This document shows, piece after piece, positions 44,484 to 52,385 of a stretch of 64,000 nucleotides of DNA. The stretch comes from DTU098 sp964498525 (lineage in GTDB: Bacteria > Bacillota > Desulfotomaculia > Desulfotomaculales > Pelotomaculaceae). Under the pieces are notes generated by a model. That model worked only from the letters and a program-made list of their open reading frames with translations. It ran no database searches and was not told where the DNA came from. Both the position numbers and the translations under genes were made by a program. Every line of letters begins with the position of its first letter. The first letter of the stretch is position 1. The stretch is taken from positions 62,001-126,000 of the forward strand of contig CAZCGU010000010.1 of assembly GCA_964498525.1 (NCBI GenBank), given 5' to 3'.

Positions 44484-44844
44484 AATATTTGCCTCCTTTT
44501 GTAAATAATGGTTTCCCTAAATATCTCTTTCTATACCTGTACCGATCCTGATTGGACATTTCTGGATTTAAAACAAAAAGACCCCTCAAAGGCCCGCTTT
44601 GTATGCCGCAGCTAAACGCCCCAGGTAACTAAAGCAATAAAAAATAAAAAATATTTTAAAACTATTTCTACAGTGAAATATCAAATTCCTTGTTAAACGA
44701 AAAATAAGTTTGCCTTGCCTTCCCTGAATGCTGTTTTTTCGGCATAGGTAAATTAAGGATGCATAGATCTTTAATGGTAGATCCGATACCCGCCCCCGGC
44801 ACCCGGGGCTTATGGCTAAATGTCCCGAGAGGAAGGTTTTCCCT
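44484..44844. other. Intergenic region between divergent EF-G-like and spoVB genes
   Basis: 361 bp. It holds the ribosome site of the EF-G-like gene (near 44491-44499, - strand) and that of spoVB (44828-44837). No other element is clear. Confidence 0.35.
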
Positions 44845-46407
44845 TTGGACCACAGACAATCTTTTTTACATGGGACCCTGGTGCTCCTGGCAGCCAGCCT
44901 TTTTAACAGAATCCTCGGCTTCGCCTACCAGATTTTATTAATCCGGCTTATTCTGCCCGAAGGTCTGGGCCTGATCAATATGGTCTACCCCATCTACGTA
45001 CTGGTGCTGGTCCTGGCCATGGCAGGTATTCCAGTGGCCATTTCCAAGCTTGTGGCCGAAGAAATGGCTGCCGGAAACGTGCGGGGGGCTCACCGGATCT
45101 TTAAACTTTGTCTGGTTGTCCTGACTGTTAACAGCATTATTCTTTCAACTCTGTGCTTTTTAGGCACACCTTTTCTGGTGGAACATGTTTTTCCCAATCC
45201 AAAGGTGCACTCGATCTTTTTAAGCCTGCTCCCAGGAATTATTATTGCGACCGTTTGTTCCGCCTTCCGGGGCTATTTCCAGGGTCTGCAGCAAATGGCG
45301 CCCACAGCCCTGACCCAGGCCCTGGAGCAAACAATCAGGGTGATTTGCGGCCTTACCCTGGCCACCCTGCTCCTCCCCAGGGGTCTGGAGTATGCGGCGG
45401 CAGGAGCCTCCATGGGGGTTGTCGCCGGTGAATTGGCCGGATTAAGCTTGATGCTCCTGATTTACCGCAAAAGGCGTCTTCCTGTTACCGGCGCTGAAGT
45501 CCCCGCTGAACCCGTCATTCGTTCCTCCCTCAGGATCCTCAATCTGGCTGTCCCCGTCACCCTGACCCGTTTTATTTCCACCGCCCTGATGTCCGTTGAC
45601 GCAGTCTTAATTCCCCTGCGCCTTCAGGCCAACGGCCTGGGTTTAAACGAGGCTACTTCCACCTTCGGGCAGTTTGTGGGGATCGCCCAGAGCCTTTTAT
45701 TTACGCCGGGAATAATCACCATTTCCCTGGCCACTGCTTTGATTCCAGCTATTTCCGACGCCCTGGCCCTGAACCGTCAGGAGCTGGTCCGCAGCAGGTG
45801 TGAAGAGGCAGTAAGGGTGACCCTTTTGGCCGGCTTGCCCTGTGCCGCCGTACTCTTCCTTCTTTCCGAAGAGCTATGCGGTCTTATTTTTGGCTACCCG
45901 GAAGCCGGCGCCGGCTTAAAAATTCTGGCTCTGGGAGGTCCCTTCCTGTACCTGCAACAGACCACAACGGGCATTCTCCAGGGTCTGGGCCAGGCTTACC
46001 GACCCTTTGTTAATCTTGTCCTGGCGTCAATTTTTAAAATTACCTGCATTTATTACCTGACCGCGCTGCCGCGGTTGGGCATCCGGGGAACAGCGGCGGC
46101 CCTGGTAGTTGGTTTTGTTCTCATGGCCTGGCTGAACCTTACCGATCTTCGCCGACTGACCGGGTTCCGCCTGGAAGCCTCCAGCTACCTTCCAAAGGCG
46201 CTGCTGGCCACAGCAGGTATGGGACCGCTCCTGATCTATTTCCAACATAGTGTTTATAGCTGGACCCACTCGGAGCTTCAGGCAACTTTCACCGCCATCC
46301 TGGCCGGACTATCCGGCTACGTTTTCCTGCTTATCTTGAGCGGCGGGATCAAGGGAACTGATTTGCGGCGTCTGGGAAGGATTCTGGGTCCCAACACCAG
46401 GCCCTAA
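44845..46407 (+). CDS. spoVB: Stage V sporulation protein B-like lipid flippase (MATE/MOP superfamily)
   Basis: Polytopic membrane protein, 520 residues, with about 14 hydrophobic segments. The start QSFLHGTLVLLAASLFNRILGF, the FRGYFQGLQQMAPTALTQALEQTIRV block and GIPVAISKLVAEE are all characteristic of SpoVB. SpoVB is needed for spore cortex formation and belongs to the oligosaccharide or lipid-II exporter group. The start I prefer is TTG 44845, 8 bases after GGAAGG, because it gives the family N-terminus; ATG 44812 would place the ribosome site inside the gene. Convergent with surE. Confidence 0.9.
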   Translation: MDHRQSFLHGTLVLLAASLFNRILGFAYQILLIRLILPEGLGLINMVYPIYVLVLVLAMAGIPVAISKLVAEEMAAGNVRGAHRIFKLCLVVLTVNSIILSTLCFLGTPFLVEHVFPNPKVHSIFLSLLPGIIIATVCSAFRGYFQGLQQMAPTALTQALEQTIRVICGLTLATLLLPRGLEYAAAGASMGVVAGELAGLSLMLLIYRKRRLPVTGAEVPAEPVIRSSLRILNLAVPVTLTRFISTALMSVDAVLIPLRLQANGLGLNEATSTFGQFVGIAQSLLFTPGIITISLATALIPAISDALALNRQELVRSRCEEAVRVTLLAGLPCAAVLFLLSEELCGLIFGYPEAGAGLKILALGGPFLYLQQTTTGILQGLGQAYRPFVNLVLASIFKITCIYYLTALPRLGIRGTAAALVVGFVLMAWLNLTDLRRLTGFRLEASSYLPKALLATAGMGPLLIYFQHSVYSWTHSELQATFTAILAGLSGYVFLLILSGGIKGTDLRRLGRILGPNTRP

Positions 46408-46433
46408 ATGTGCTGCTGTTTTACAGAAAAACA

Positions 46434-47198
46434 TCAGCCTTCTAATTTCCGGACCATTTTTTCTAGTTTCTCCCGGTACGGGTAATCCGTAAGGTCAAAG
46501 TGAACCGGTGTGATGGAGGCGTACCCTTCCTTAACAGCAAAAACATCCGTGTCGGGATCGTCTTCATCTACATCAAAGGGTTCGCCGGCCATCCAAAAGT
46601 AAACTCTCCCCCTGGGATCCGTCCTTTTGTCAAAAATATTCACGTAACGCCTGTGGCCGAGCCGGGTGACCCTGATCCCCCGGGGCGGACCCGGGGGCAG
46701 GTTGATGTTTAAAAGGGTATGGGGAGGAAGTTCATCACCCAACTTCCCAAGCAGTTCCCGGATCAGCTTGCCGGAGAAGGAGAAGTCACTGTACTGGAAG
46801 CTGGCGAGGGAAACGGCAACGGCCGGCAAGCCGTTGATGGTTCCCTCAATTGCGGCCGAAACAGTACCGGAATACAAAACATCTGTTCCCAGATTCGGCC
46901 CTTGATTGATACCTGAAATCACCAGATCCGGCGGCCCCGGCAACAAAGCCTCCAGACCCAGCTTGACACAATCTGCCGGGGTACCGTCCACAGCCCAACC
47001 CCTTGATTTGCTGTCAGGGTAAGACCACTCCTTAACCCTGAGGGGCCTGTGCATGGTGATTTTATGGCCTGTTGCACTTCTTTCCCGGTCCGGCGCCACG
47101 ACATAAATCTCATTTTCCTGCTCCAGTTCCAGGTCCATCCTCAATTGGTTGATCCCCTTGGACTGGATACCGTCATCATTACTGATTAAGATACGCAT
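46434..47198 (-). CDS. surE: 5'-nucleotidase SurE
   Basis: Metal-dependent nucleoside monophosphate phosphatase, 254 residues. The metal site ISNDDGI is at 5-11. Further family blocks are VVAPDRERSATGHKIT, VDGTPADCVKLGLE, SGINQGPNLGTDVLYSGTVSAA and VSLA. It is the first cistron downstream of folE and the YpmA-like gene, with short spacing, so the three may share a transcript. Confidence 0.96.
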   Translation of the reverse strand: MRILISNDDGIQSKGINQLRMDLELEQENEIYVVAPDRERSATGHKITMHRPLRVKEWSYPDSKSRGWAVDGTPADCVKLGLEALLPGPPDLVISGINQGPNLGTDVLYSGTVSAAIEGTINGLPAVAVSLASFQYSDFSFSGKLIRELLGKLGDELPPHTLLNINLPPGPPRGIRVTRLGHRRYVNIFDKRTDPRGRVYFWMAGEPFDVDEDDPDTDVFAVKEGYASITPVHFDLTDYPYREKLEKMVRKLEG

Positions 47199-47209
47199 AA
47201 AACCCTCCG

Positions 47210-47383
47210 TTAAGTTTCGTAGATAGAAATAGTCATAGTTCCCTGGTTGATATTCTTGGTCAGACCAAAGATAACTTTTTTATCTTTGAGAGTTTTATTT
47301 AAGAAATCCACTACCTTGTACATATCATCATATGATTTAAAGGTCTTTGTGGAGATTAACTCCAGCTTGCCTGCGTTTTCCAC
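47210..47383 (-). CDS. YpmA-like small protein (DUF4264)
   Basis: Protein of 57 residues with the compact pattern LELISTKTFKSYDDMYKVVDFLN, then KDKKVIFGLTKN and MTISIYE. This is the layout of the DUF4264/YpmA family of Firmicutes, whose function is unknown. GTG 47383 lies 6 bases after AAGGAGG; the frame continues to 47401 but those codons are the ribosome site. It lies 11 bp before surE on the same strand. Confidence 0.8.
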   Translation of the reverse strand: MENAGKLELISTKTFKSYDDMYKVVDFLNKTLKDKKVIFGLTKNINQGTMTISIYET

Positions 47384-47434
47384 TTCTGTCCTCCTTACCA
47401 AGTCCAGTTTTTCACCGGGTTGCCGTGGTTGGAG

Positions 47435-48031
47435 TCACCCCTTGATAAGGGAAAAGGCTTCTGCCCGGGTGGCTTCATTTTTTTGGAAATATCCCCTCAC
47501 TGCCGAGGTTACGGTCTTTGACCCGGGTTTTTTAACCCCCCGGAAAGTCATACACATATGCTCGGCTTCAATGACCACCAGGGCGCCAATTGGATTCAAC
47601 CTGTGCATAATGGCGTCGGCCACCTGGGAGGTCAGCCGTTCCTGCAACTGGGGCCGTTTGGCAAAACTCTCCACCACCCGGGCCAGCTTTGATAATCCTG
47701 TGACATTGCCTTTTCTGGGAATATAAGCAACGTGGGCCTTCCCGTAAAAAGGAAGCAGGTGATGCTCGCACATGGAATAAAGGGGAATATCCTTTACAAT
47801 AACCATCTCATCATGGTCCTCGGAAAAAAACTTCTTCAAGTGCTGCTCGGGGTCTTCCCGCAAACCGGAGAAGATTTCTTCGTACATCCGGGCAACCCTG
47901 AGGGGAGTCTCCCTTAACCCTTCCCGGTCCGGGTCCTCTCCAATGGCCTCAAGAATCATCTTGACGGCCAGCTCAATTTTTGACCTGTCAATTGCTTTTT
48001 TCCCTTCATATAAGCAATTATCAACGACCAT
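47435..48031 (-). CDS. folE: GTP cyclohydrolase I
   Basis: First enzyme of tetrahydrofolate synthesis (GTP to 7,8-dihydroneopterin triphosphate), 198 residues. Zinc ligands are Cys88 and His91 in MCEHHLLPF and Cys160 in EAEHMCMTFRG. GEDPDREGLRETPLRVA and the C-terminal SAVRGYF are also conserved. The ATG at 48031 has GGGAG 5 to 6 bases upstream; a GTG 12 bases earlier is possible. Likely co-transcribed with the YpmA-like gene. Confidence 0.95.
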   Translation of the reverse strand: MVVDNCLYEGKKAIDRSKIELAVKMILEAIGEDPDREGLRETPLRVARMYEEIFSGLREDPEQHLKKFFSEDHDEMVIVKDIPLYSMCEHHLLPFYGKAHVAYIPRKGNVTGLSKLARVVESFAKRPQLQERLTSQVADAIMHRLNPIGALVVIEAEHMCMTFRGVKKPGSKTVTSAVRGYFQKNEATRAEAFSLIKG

Positions 48032-48206
48032 TACCTCTCCCACTTTCCACTTAAAAAATACTCTATCCGGCTCTTCTTGAATATACCTGCCCTAATCCGC
48101 TTATGCTGCTTGCCAACCAGGTTATACTAGTATAACTCTTAAATAAATATTTTAAAAGATTAGATATTTAGCGACACCGTTTTTACGCAGGGCATCTGAC
48201 CCCGGC

Positions 48207-48235
48207 GCATAAAATAATTCCCGTATTTTATACTA
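48207..48235 (+). promoter_or_regulatory. Candidate forespore (sigma-F/sigma-G-like) promoter
   Basis: GCATAAA (48207-48213), a 15-bp spacer, and TATACTA (48229-48235). The two boxes resemble sigma-G/sigma-F consensus elements (GNATA-rich -35 and CATNNTA -10). TATACT also fits a sigma-A -10, but no good sigma-A -35 is present. It lies 22 bp before the small gene at 48258. Confidence 0.45.
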
Positions 48236-48257
48236 AAGACAAAGGAGGTCACGGCAA

Positions 48258-48431
48258 ATGGCCAAAGACAACAAGGGTAACGCCTTTGTAAAAGAGAAAA
48301 CAGGTTCGGCCCCACTGATTAATTTGGACGGCCAAGGGGAACATGATTTTGTGGACGACTCCACGCCGGCAGGTGCAAATTTAAAGAATTCAGGGAAAAA
48401 GGAGGGCAAAGGGAAAAAGCAACCCGATTAA
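48258..48431 (+). CDS. Small hydrophilic protein, possibly spore-associated
   Basis: Protein of 57 residues, too short for most gene finders. The ATG follows AAAGGAGGTCA, one of the best ribosome sites in the window. It is rich in Lys, Gly, Asp and Asn, without Cys or hydrophobic segments (MAKDNKGNAFVKEK, ending KGKKQPD), and probably disordered. The preceding promoter-like elements fit forespore expression, and small basic hydrophilic proteins are common in spores. The known SASP motifs are absent. Function is unknown. Confidence 0.65.
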   Translation: MAKDNKGNAFVKEKTGSAPLINLDGQGEHDFVDDSTPAGANLKNSGKKEGKGKKQPD

Positions 48432-48514
48432 ATAAAAACTGACGAACCAGAAGGCATATCCTTCACTTCCCCCAACATAAGTATAATTAATAAACTTTAA
48501 GGGAGTGTCGCGTT

Positions 48515-48907
48515 ATGCCTTCAATTAATAATAACAATCTCAAGAATACCGTAAATATCGCTGCCGTTGTCCAGGGTACTCTTCTTACTATAGCAGTTTC
48601 CCTGCTATTAAGCACGGGCGCAGGCGCTTTATATTATCTGTCTTCCCTTTCGGAACAGACCCTCCCCTGGTCCGCAGCCGTTATTCTGGCAGTAAGCGCC
48701 TTTTCCGGTTCCCTGGTTGCCGGTAAAAAAGCCGGTACCAAGGGCCTCTACCAGGGACTATCCGTGGGTGCACTTTTCTTCTTTTCTGTCTTGCTTGCTT
48801 CGGGGGTACTTTTGCCCGCCCTGGCAGTGCTGAACATCTTTGCCAAACTGGCGATTTCCCTGGCAGCCGGAGCGGCCGGCGGGGTGCTGGGTGTCGGGTT
48901 GGCCTGA
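48515..48907 (+). CDS. TIGR04086-like membrane protein
   Basis: Protein of 130 residues with four hydrophobic segments (about residues 15-42, 52-66, 80-102 and 105-128) connected by short loops such as AGKKAGTKGLYQG. This arrangement fits TIGR04086/YrzE-type membrane proteins of unknown role found across spore-forming Firmicutes. The start ATG follows AAGGGAGTG. A bidirectional terminator follows at 49027-49073. Confidence 0.75.
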   Translation: MPSINNNNLKNTVNIAAVVQGTLLTIAVSLLLSTGAGALYYLSSLSEQTLPWSAAVILAVSAFSGSLVAGKKAGTKGLYQGLSVGALFFFSVLLASGVLLPALAVLNIFAKLAISLAAGAAGGVLGVGLA

Positions 48908-49026
48908 GCCTGTCACCGATATTCAGTAAAATGCCAGTGACAGGGTTTTTCACCCTTTAGATACGCTAATGCCCTCAGGATCCATCCGCCTTCTAAAATT
49001 ACAGGTTTTAGCCGGCAGGCAGGCAT

Positions 49027-49073
49027 AAAAAAGCACCTGTAACCAGGTAGATGACAGGTTTACAGGTGCTTTT
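49027..49073. terminator. Bidirectional terminator between the membrane protein and the hdr-flx operon
   Basis: AAAAAAGCACCTGTAA (49027-49042) is complementary to the arm TTTACAGGTGCTTTT (49059-49073). A-rich and T-rich flanks on both sides serve both strands. It ends the 6.7-kb hdr-flx transcript. Confidence 0.85.
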
Positions 49074-49100
49074 CCCTTGCAATCACTCATCAATGTTTCT

Positions 49101-49943
49101 TTAGTATTCAGGTGGCAACTCCTTTAACTGAGCCAGGTTAAACACCGGTCCGTCAATACACACGTACTTGCTGCCGATGTTGCAGCGGCCGCACTTTCCT
49201 ATGCCGCACTTCATTCTCATTTCCAAAGTGGTGATGATTTGTTCGTCGGCAAATTTCAGCTTTTCCATAACCGCCAGCGTAAACTTAATCATAATCGGCG
49301 GCCCGCAGATAATGGCGACCTTATTATTGGGCGACGGATTAACCTCTTCCACGTAATTGGGAACAAACCCCACGTGCCCGTCCCATCCCTCTTCCGGACG
49401 GTCCAGGGTGGTGTAAACCTTGGTGTTGGGGCAATTAGGCCAGCGTTCAAAAAGATCGTGCTTAAAGCACAGGTCCAGATATGAACGGGCGCCATAAAGT
49501 ATCTCTACTTTGCCGAAATCCTTCCGGTATTGATCGGACAAAGCAAAGTCAATCAGGGAGCGGATTGGCGCCAGGGCAATCCCGCCGCCTACAAAGAAAA
49601 GGTCCTTCCCCTTCATCATTTCATAGGGAAACCAGTTGCCGTAGGGCCCCCGGACACCGATCTTCTGGCCTACTTCGATCTGGTGCAGGACATTTGTCAG
49701 TCTTCCAACCCTTCTCACACTGAATTCAAGAAACTTCCCCCGGGTCGGAGCAGACGTAATGGAGATGGTAGCCTCGCCCTCTCCAAATACTGACAATTGG
49801 GCTACCTGTCCGGGCTTGTTACCAAAGTCCTCCATTACCTGGGGATCGTCAAACTCCACTGTAAATGTTTTAACATCGCCGGTCTCGTCAACGATTTTAG
49901 TAACAGTAGCAGGGTAAGGCGTCAAAGGAGAAGGATTATGCAT
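49101..49943 (-). CDS. FAD/NAD(P)H and [2Fe-2S] subunit of Flx-Hdr complex (FlxA-like, HydG/AsrB-like)
   Basis: Ferredoxin-reductase-type flavoprotein, 280 residues. A FAD domain (GQVAQLSVFGEGEATISITSA) is followed by an NAD domain (FVGGGIALAPIRSLIDFA, and IICGPPIMI near residue 210). The C-terminal four-Cys [2Fe-2S] segment is MKCGIGKCGRCNIGSKYVC. The same protein type occurs as AsrB, sulfhydrogenase gamma and FlxA. Last gene of the hdrCBA-mvhD-flx operon, overlapping the previous gene by 8 bp, it is the probable entry or exit point for NADH. The subunit name follows the Desulfovibrio flxABCD-hdrABC model and is inference. Confidence 0.85.
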   Translation of the reverse strand: MHNPSPLTPYPATVTKIVDETGDVKTFTVEFDDPQVMEDFGNKPGQVAQLSVFGEGEATISITSAPTRGKFLEFSVRRVGRLTNVLHQIEVGQKIGVRGPYGNWFPYEMMKGKDLFFVGGGIALAPIRSLIDFALSDQYRKDFGKVEILYGARSYLDLCFKHDLFERWPNCPNTKVYTTLDRPEEGWDGHVGFVPNYVEEVNPSPNNKVAIICGPPIMIKFTLAVMEKLKFADEQIITTLEMRMKCGIGKCGRCNIGSKYVCIDGPVFNLAQLKELPPEY

Positions 49944-50976
49944 TCTGCCCCACCTCCTTCAGGTCTTTAATGATTTGGGTGATGTCGATATTCACCGGAC
50001 ATTTGGAAATACACCTTCCACAGCCGACACAGCCGTCCAGGTTATAGCGGTCCAGGTGATATTTAAGCTTGTGCATAAAGCGGTTGCGTACACGTTCCTT
50101 CTGGGAAGGGCGGGGGTTGTGGCCCCCTGCCATGAGCGTAAATTCCGGGAACATGCAGGAATCCCAGCAGCGGAAGCGGTCCCCCGTAACTTCCCCGGTC
50201 ACGAAATCAAAGATATCAAAGCAGTGGCAGGTGGGGCAGACATAGGTGCAGATACCGCAGCCCAGGCATTTCCTGAAAACCTTGTCCCAGTAAGGCAACT
50301 CAAAATTCTCGTCGAGTACCTGCTTGACTCCCTCCAGGTCCACTTTTCTCCTAAACTGTCCCTCCAATTTTTTCGCCTGTTCTTCTTTTGCTTTGGCCAG
50401 CTTGTCTATATCTTCCTTGCCGAAGTACTGGCCGTAGGCTTCCACCAGGTCTTTTCCTTTTTCTGTATTGATTTCAACGTAATACTTGTCGCCCAATTCT
50501 GTAAACATCAGGTCGGCGCCCTTCCCGTCACAGGGCCCGCTGTTGAAAGCGGTGCAAAAACAGGTGCTTAGGATTGTAGTGCAGCTTAAACCGATGATTA
50601 CCGTGTTTTCCCTCTTTTCGAGGTAGTATTTGTCCAGAAACTTACCCTCGAAAACGGGATCAAGGGCTAAAATGGCCTTAATGTCACAGGGACGCACACC
50701 AAAGATGGCCGTTTTAGGGGAGTCGTCCGTTTCTTTCATTTCCAGGGTATCCCCCGTATAGGTATAGGAAATGGTTTTTTCCGTCTGGGGAAATAAACAG
50801 CCCTTTGGTGAAACATCTGAATTGGTGTAATCCAGTTGGACTTCATTGGCGCCGGATACTTGTTTAAACAAGGTAACGGTTTCCTCCTCGCGAACCGGAG
50901 CGACCAGGATGTAGTCCCGCGCCAATTTATCCAGCAATTCAGGCAGTTGTCCTTTATTTACAACCCTCGAGTCCAT
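49936..50976 (-). CDS. Dicluster Fe-S subunit of Flx-Hdr complex (AsrA/sulfhydrogenase beta-like)
   Basis: Fe-S protein, 346 residues. The N-terminal domain has FGVRPCDIKAI and CTTILSTCFC, found in AsrA and sulfhydrogenase beta. The C-terminal half has two [4Fe-4S] motifs, CLGCGICTYVCPTC and CVGCGRCISKCP, with a further CRCWDSC-like CWDSCMFP between them. It transfers electrons between the flavoprotein FlxA-like subunit and the Hdr part (inference from the order). It sits 15 bp downstream of the 50992 gene and overlaps the next gene. Confidence 0.82.
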   Translation of the reverse strand: MDSRVVNKGQLPELLDKLARDYILVAPVREEETVTLFKQVSGANEVQLDYTNSDVSPKGCLFPQTEKTISYTYTGDTLEMKETDDSPKTAIFGVRPCDIKAILALDPVFEGKFLDKYYLEKRENTVIIGLSCTTILSTCFCTAFNSGPCDGKGADLMFTELGDKYYVEINTEKGKDLVEAYGQYFGKEDIDKLAKAKEEQAKKLEGQFRRKVDLEGVKQVLDENFELPYWDKVFRKCLGCGICTYVCPTCHCFDIFDFVTGEVTGDRFRCWDSCMFPEFTLMAGGHNPRPSQKERVRNRFMHKLKYHLDRYNLDGCVGCGRCISKCPVNIDITQIIKDLKEVGQNA

Positions 50977-50991
50977 CTCAGTACCACCTTT

Positions 50992-51954
50992 TTAGTTAAA
51001 CTCCTCTGGGTCGCCTGTTGTAAACTCACCCAGGGGTGATGCTAAACCTGCTTCGGATCCGGGCGTGGGAGTATCAAACAGGTCCCCTAGATCTTTCAGG
51101 ATCTTCTGGTTCAATTTGCGCAGAGGTATATCAACCGGACAAACCCTGTCGCATTCACCGCAGTCGACACAACGTCCGGCCACGTGAAATGCCCTGATCA
51201 AATGAAACGCGGTGTTTTCGGAAAGGTTGTTCCTCTTTGAAACCCAGGCGGGTTGCATCTGGTCGAAAACACACAGGCGGCAGGTGCAAACTGTACAGAC
51301 GTTGCGGCAGGCATAGCAACGCAGGCAGCGGTCGAATTGTTTGTCCCAGAAGGCGCTTCTCTCATTTGTTCCCAATTGTTCCAGAGTCTTTACTTCGGCA
51401 AACCTGTCCTCGTAATTCCTAACCGTCTGTCCTTTCCCGATTGTTATGTCGGACACGACAGGATTTGGGTTCTCGCAAACAAGGCATTTGTGCAACATGG
51501 TTTCTTTTTTATCAAATTTATAATCCCCGGCATCAGTATTTATGGTAAAACTTTCCCCATCGTCACTGAACCCTTTCAAATTCGCCGCAGGATCCACGGC
51601 GGCCGCCACAATATGCCAGTCCAGCTGACCAGGACAGGGCACTCCCAATACAATCACCTTTTCCCGGTCAATCTGGTTATCTTCCAATAACCTGTTAACC
51701 GACCTGGAATCACACCCTTTTACAACAACCGCTACTTTCCCAGGGAGGTTGCGGTAATCAATCAGATATTTAACCAGGTTATTGGCGCAGAACGGACCCC
51801 AGGTCAGGTCGGACACCTCTTCGGGGCTTTTAATAAATATAGGGGTTGTCCGGGCTAACTCCGTTCCTTCGCCAAAGCCGATTACCATTTCTACCTTTTT
51901 TTCTTCCAGGAGCTTTTTGGCCTGCTCCCTTAGCTGCTGAATTACGTCCATCAT
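50992..51954 (-). CDS. Fe-S subunit of Flx-Hdr complex (FlxC/F420-hydrogenase beta-like)
   Basis: Fe-S protein, 320 residues. It has an N-terminal FlpD/FrhB-like region (VVVKGCDSRSVNRL and VPCPGQLD) and a C-terminal ferredoxin part. Cysteines occur in CLVCENPNP, CLRCYACRNVCTVC and CVDCGECDRVCPVD. It overlaps mvhD by 4 bp (ATGA), so the two are translationally coupled. It is paralogous in layout to the following 346-residue subunit. Its place between MvhD and the FAD protein suggests it carries electrons toward HdrA. Distinguishing FlxB from FlxC needs a database search. Confidence 0.78.
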   Translation of the reverse strand: MMDVIQQLREQAKKLLEEKKVEMVIGFGEGTELARTTPIFIKSPEEVSDLTWGPFCANNLVKYLIDYRNLPGKVAVVVKGCDSRSVNRLLEDNQIDREKVIVLGVPCPGQLDWHIVAAAVDPAANLKGFSDDGESFTINTDAGDYKFDKKETMLHKCLVCENPNPVVSDITIGKGQTVRNYEDRFAEVKTLEQLGTNERSAFWDKQFDRCLRCYACRNVCTVCTCRLCVFDQMQPAWVSKRNNLSENTAFHLIRAFHVAGRCVDCGECDRVCPVDIPLRKLNQKILKDLGDLFDTPTPGSEAGLASPLGEFTTGDPEEFN

Positions 51955-52385
51955 ACGATATCATCCCTCATTTTTTTATTGGGACCCAGGGATTTTGTTT
52001 GTTTGGCCAGCTCCTTGATAGTCGCGGCGAATTTTGCGCCTTCTGAACCGGAAATCCAGCGGGCATTAAAGCGGCCCGGCTCGAAGCCCACATACTCCAG
52101 AAGCCGTTTAAAAACCAGGAAGCGCCGCCGTGTAAAATAGTTGCCACTAGCATAGTGGCATTCCCCCGGGTGTCACCCTGATACCAGAACACTGTCCGCG
52201 CCCTTTTGGAAGGCCCTCAAAATAAACTGAGGGTTTACCCTGCCGGAACAGGGAACGCGAATGACACGAATATTAGAAGGGTATTTCATCCGGGTGACCC
52301 CGGCCAGGTCTGCACCGGCGTAACTACACCAGTTACAGGTAAAACCAACTATTTTAGGCTCAAATTCCTTTGTCTCTACCGACAT
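51951..52385 (-). CDS. mvhD: MvhD/FlxD-type subunit with in-frame UGA (selenocysteine)
   Basis: Small [2Fe-2S] subunit that links a hydrogenase or Flx module to HdrA, 144 residues if UGA is read through. It starts MSVETKEFEPKIVGFTCNWCSYAG and has PCSGRV (Cys46). The UGA at 52175-52173 (residue 71) stands at the first Cys of the family motif C-H-P-G-x-C-H-Y; here it reads UGA-HPGECHY. Downstream the frame stays intact and family-like to a stop at 51953-51951, where it overlaps the next gene by ATGA. A bSECIS-like hairpin starts 12 nt after the UGA. Sec at this position is known in homologues. The alternatives are a nonsense mutation or sequencing error, less likely because hdrA has the same feature. 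Confidence 0.92.
52142..52172 (-). promoter_or_regulatory. Bacterial SECIS element in mvhD
   Basis: Reading the - strand, UGCCACUA (52160-52153) pairs perfectly with UAGUGGCA (52149-52142) around a 3-nt UGC loop. The apical loop lies about 21-23 nt after the UGA, which is the window SelB needs. Whether the loop's G is accessible in the required way was not tested. Confidence 0.75.
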
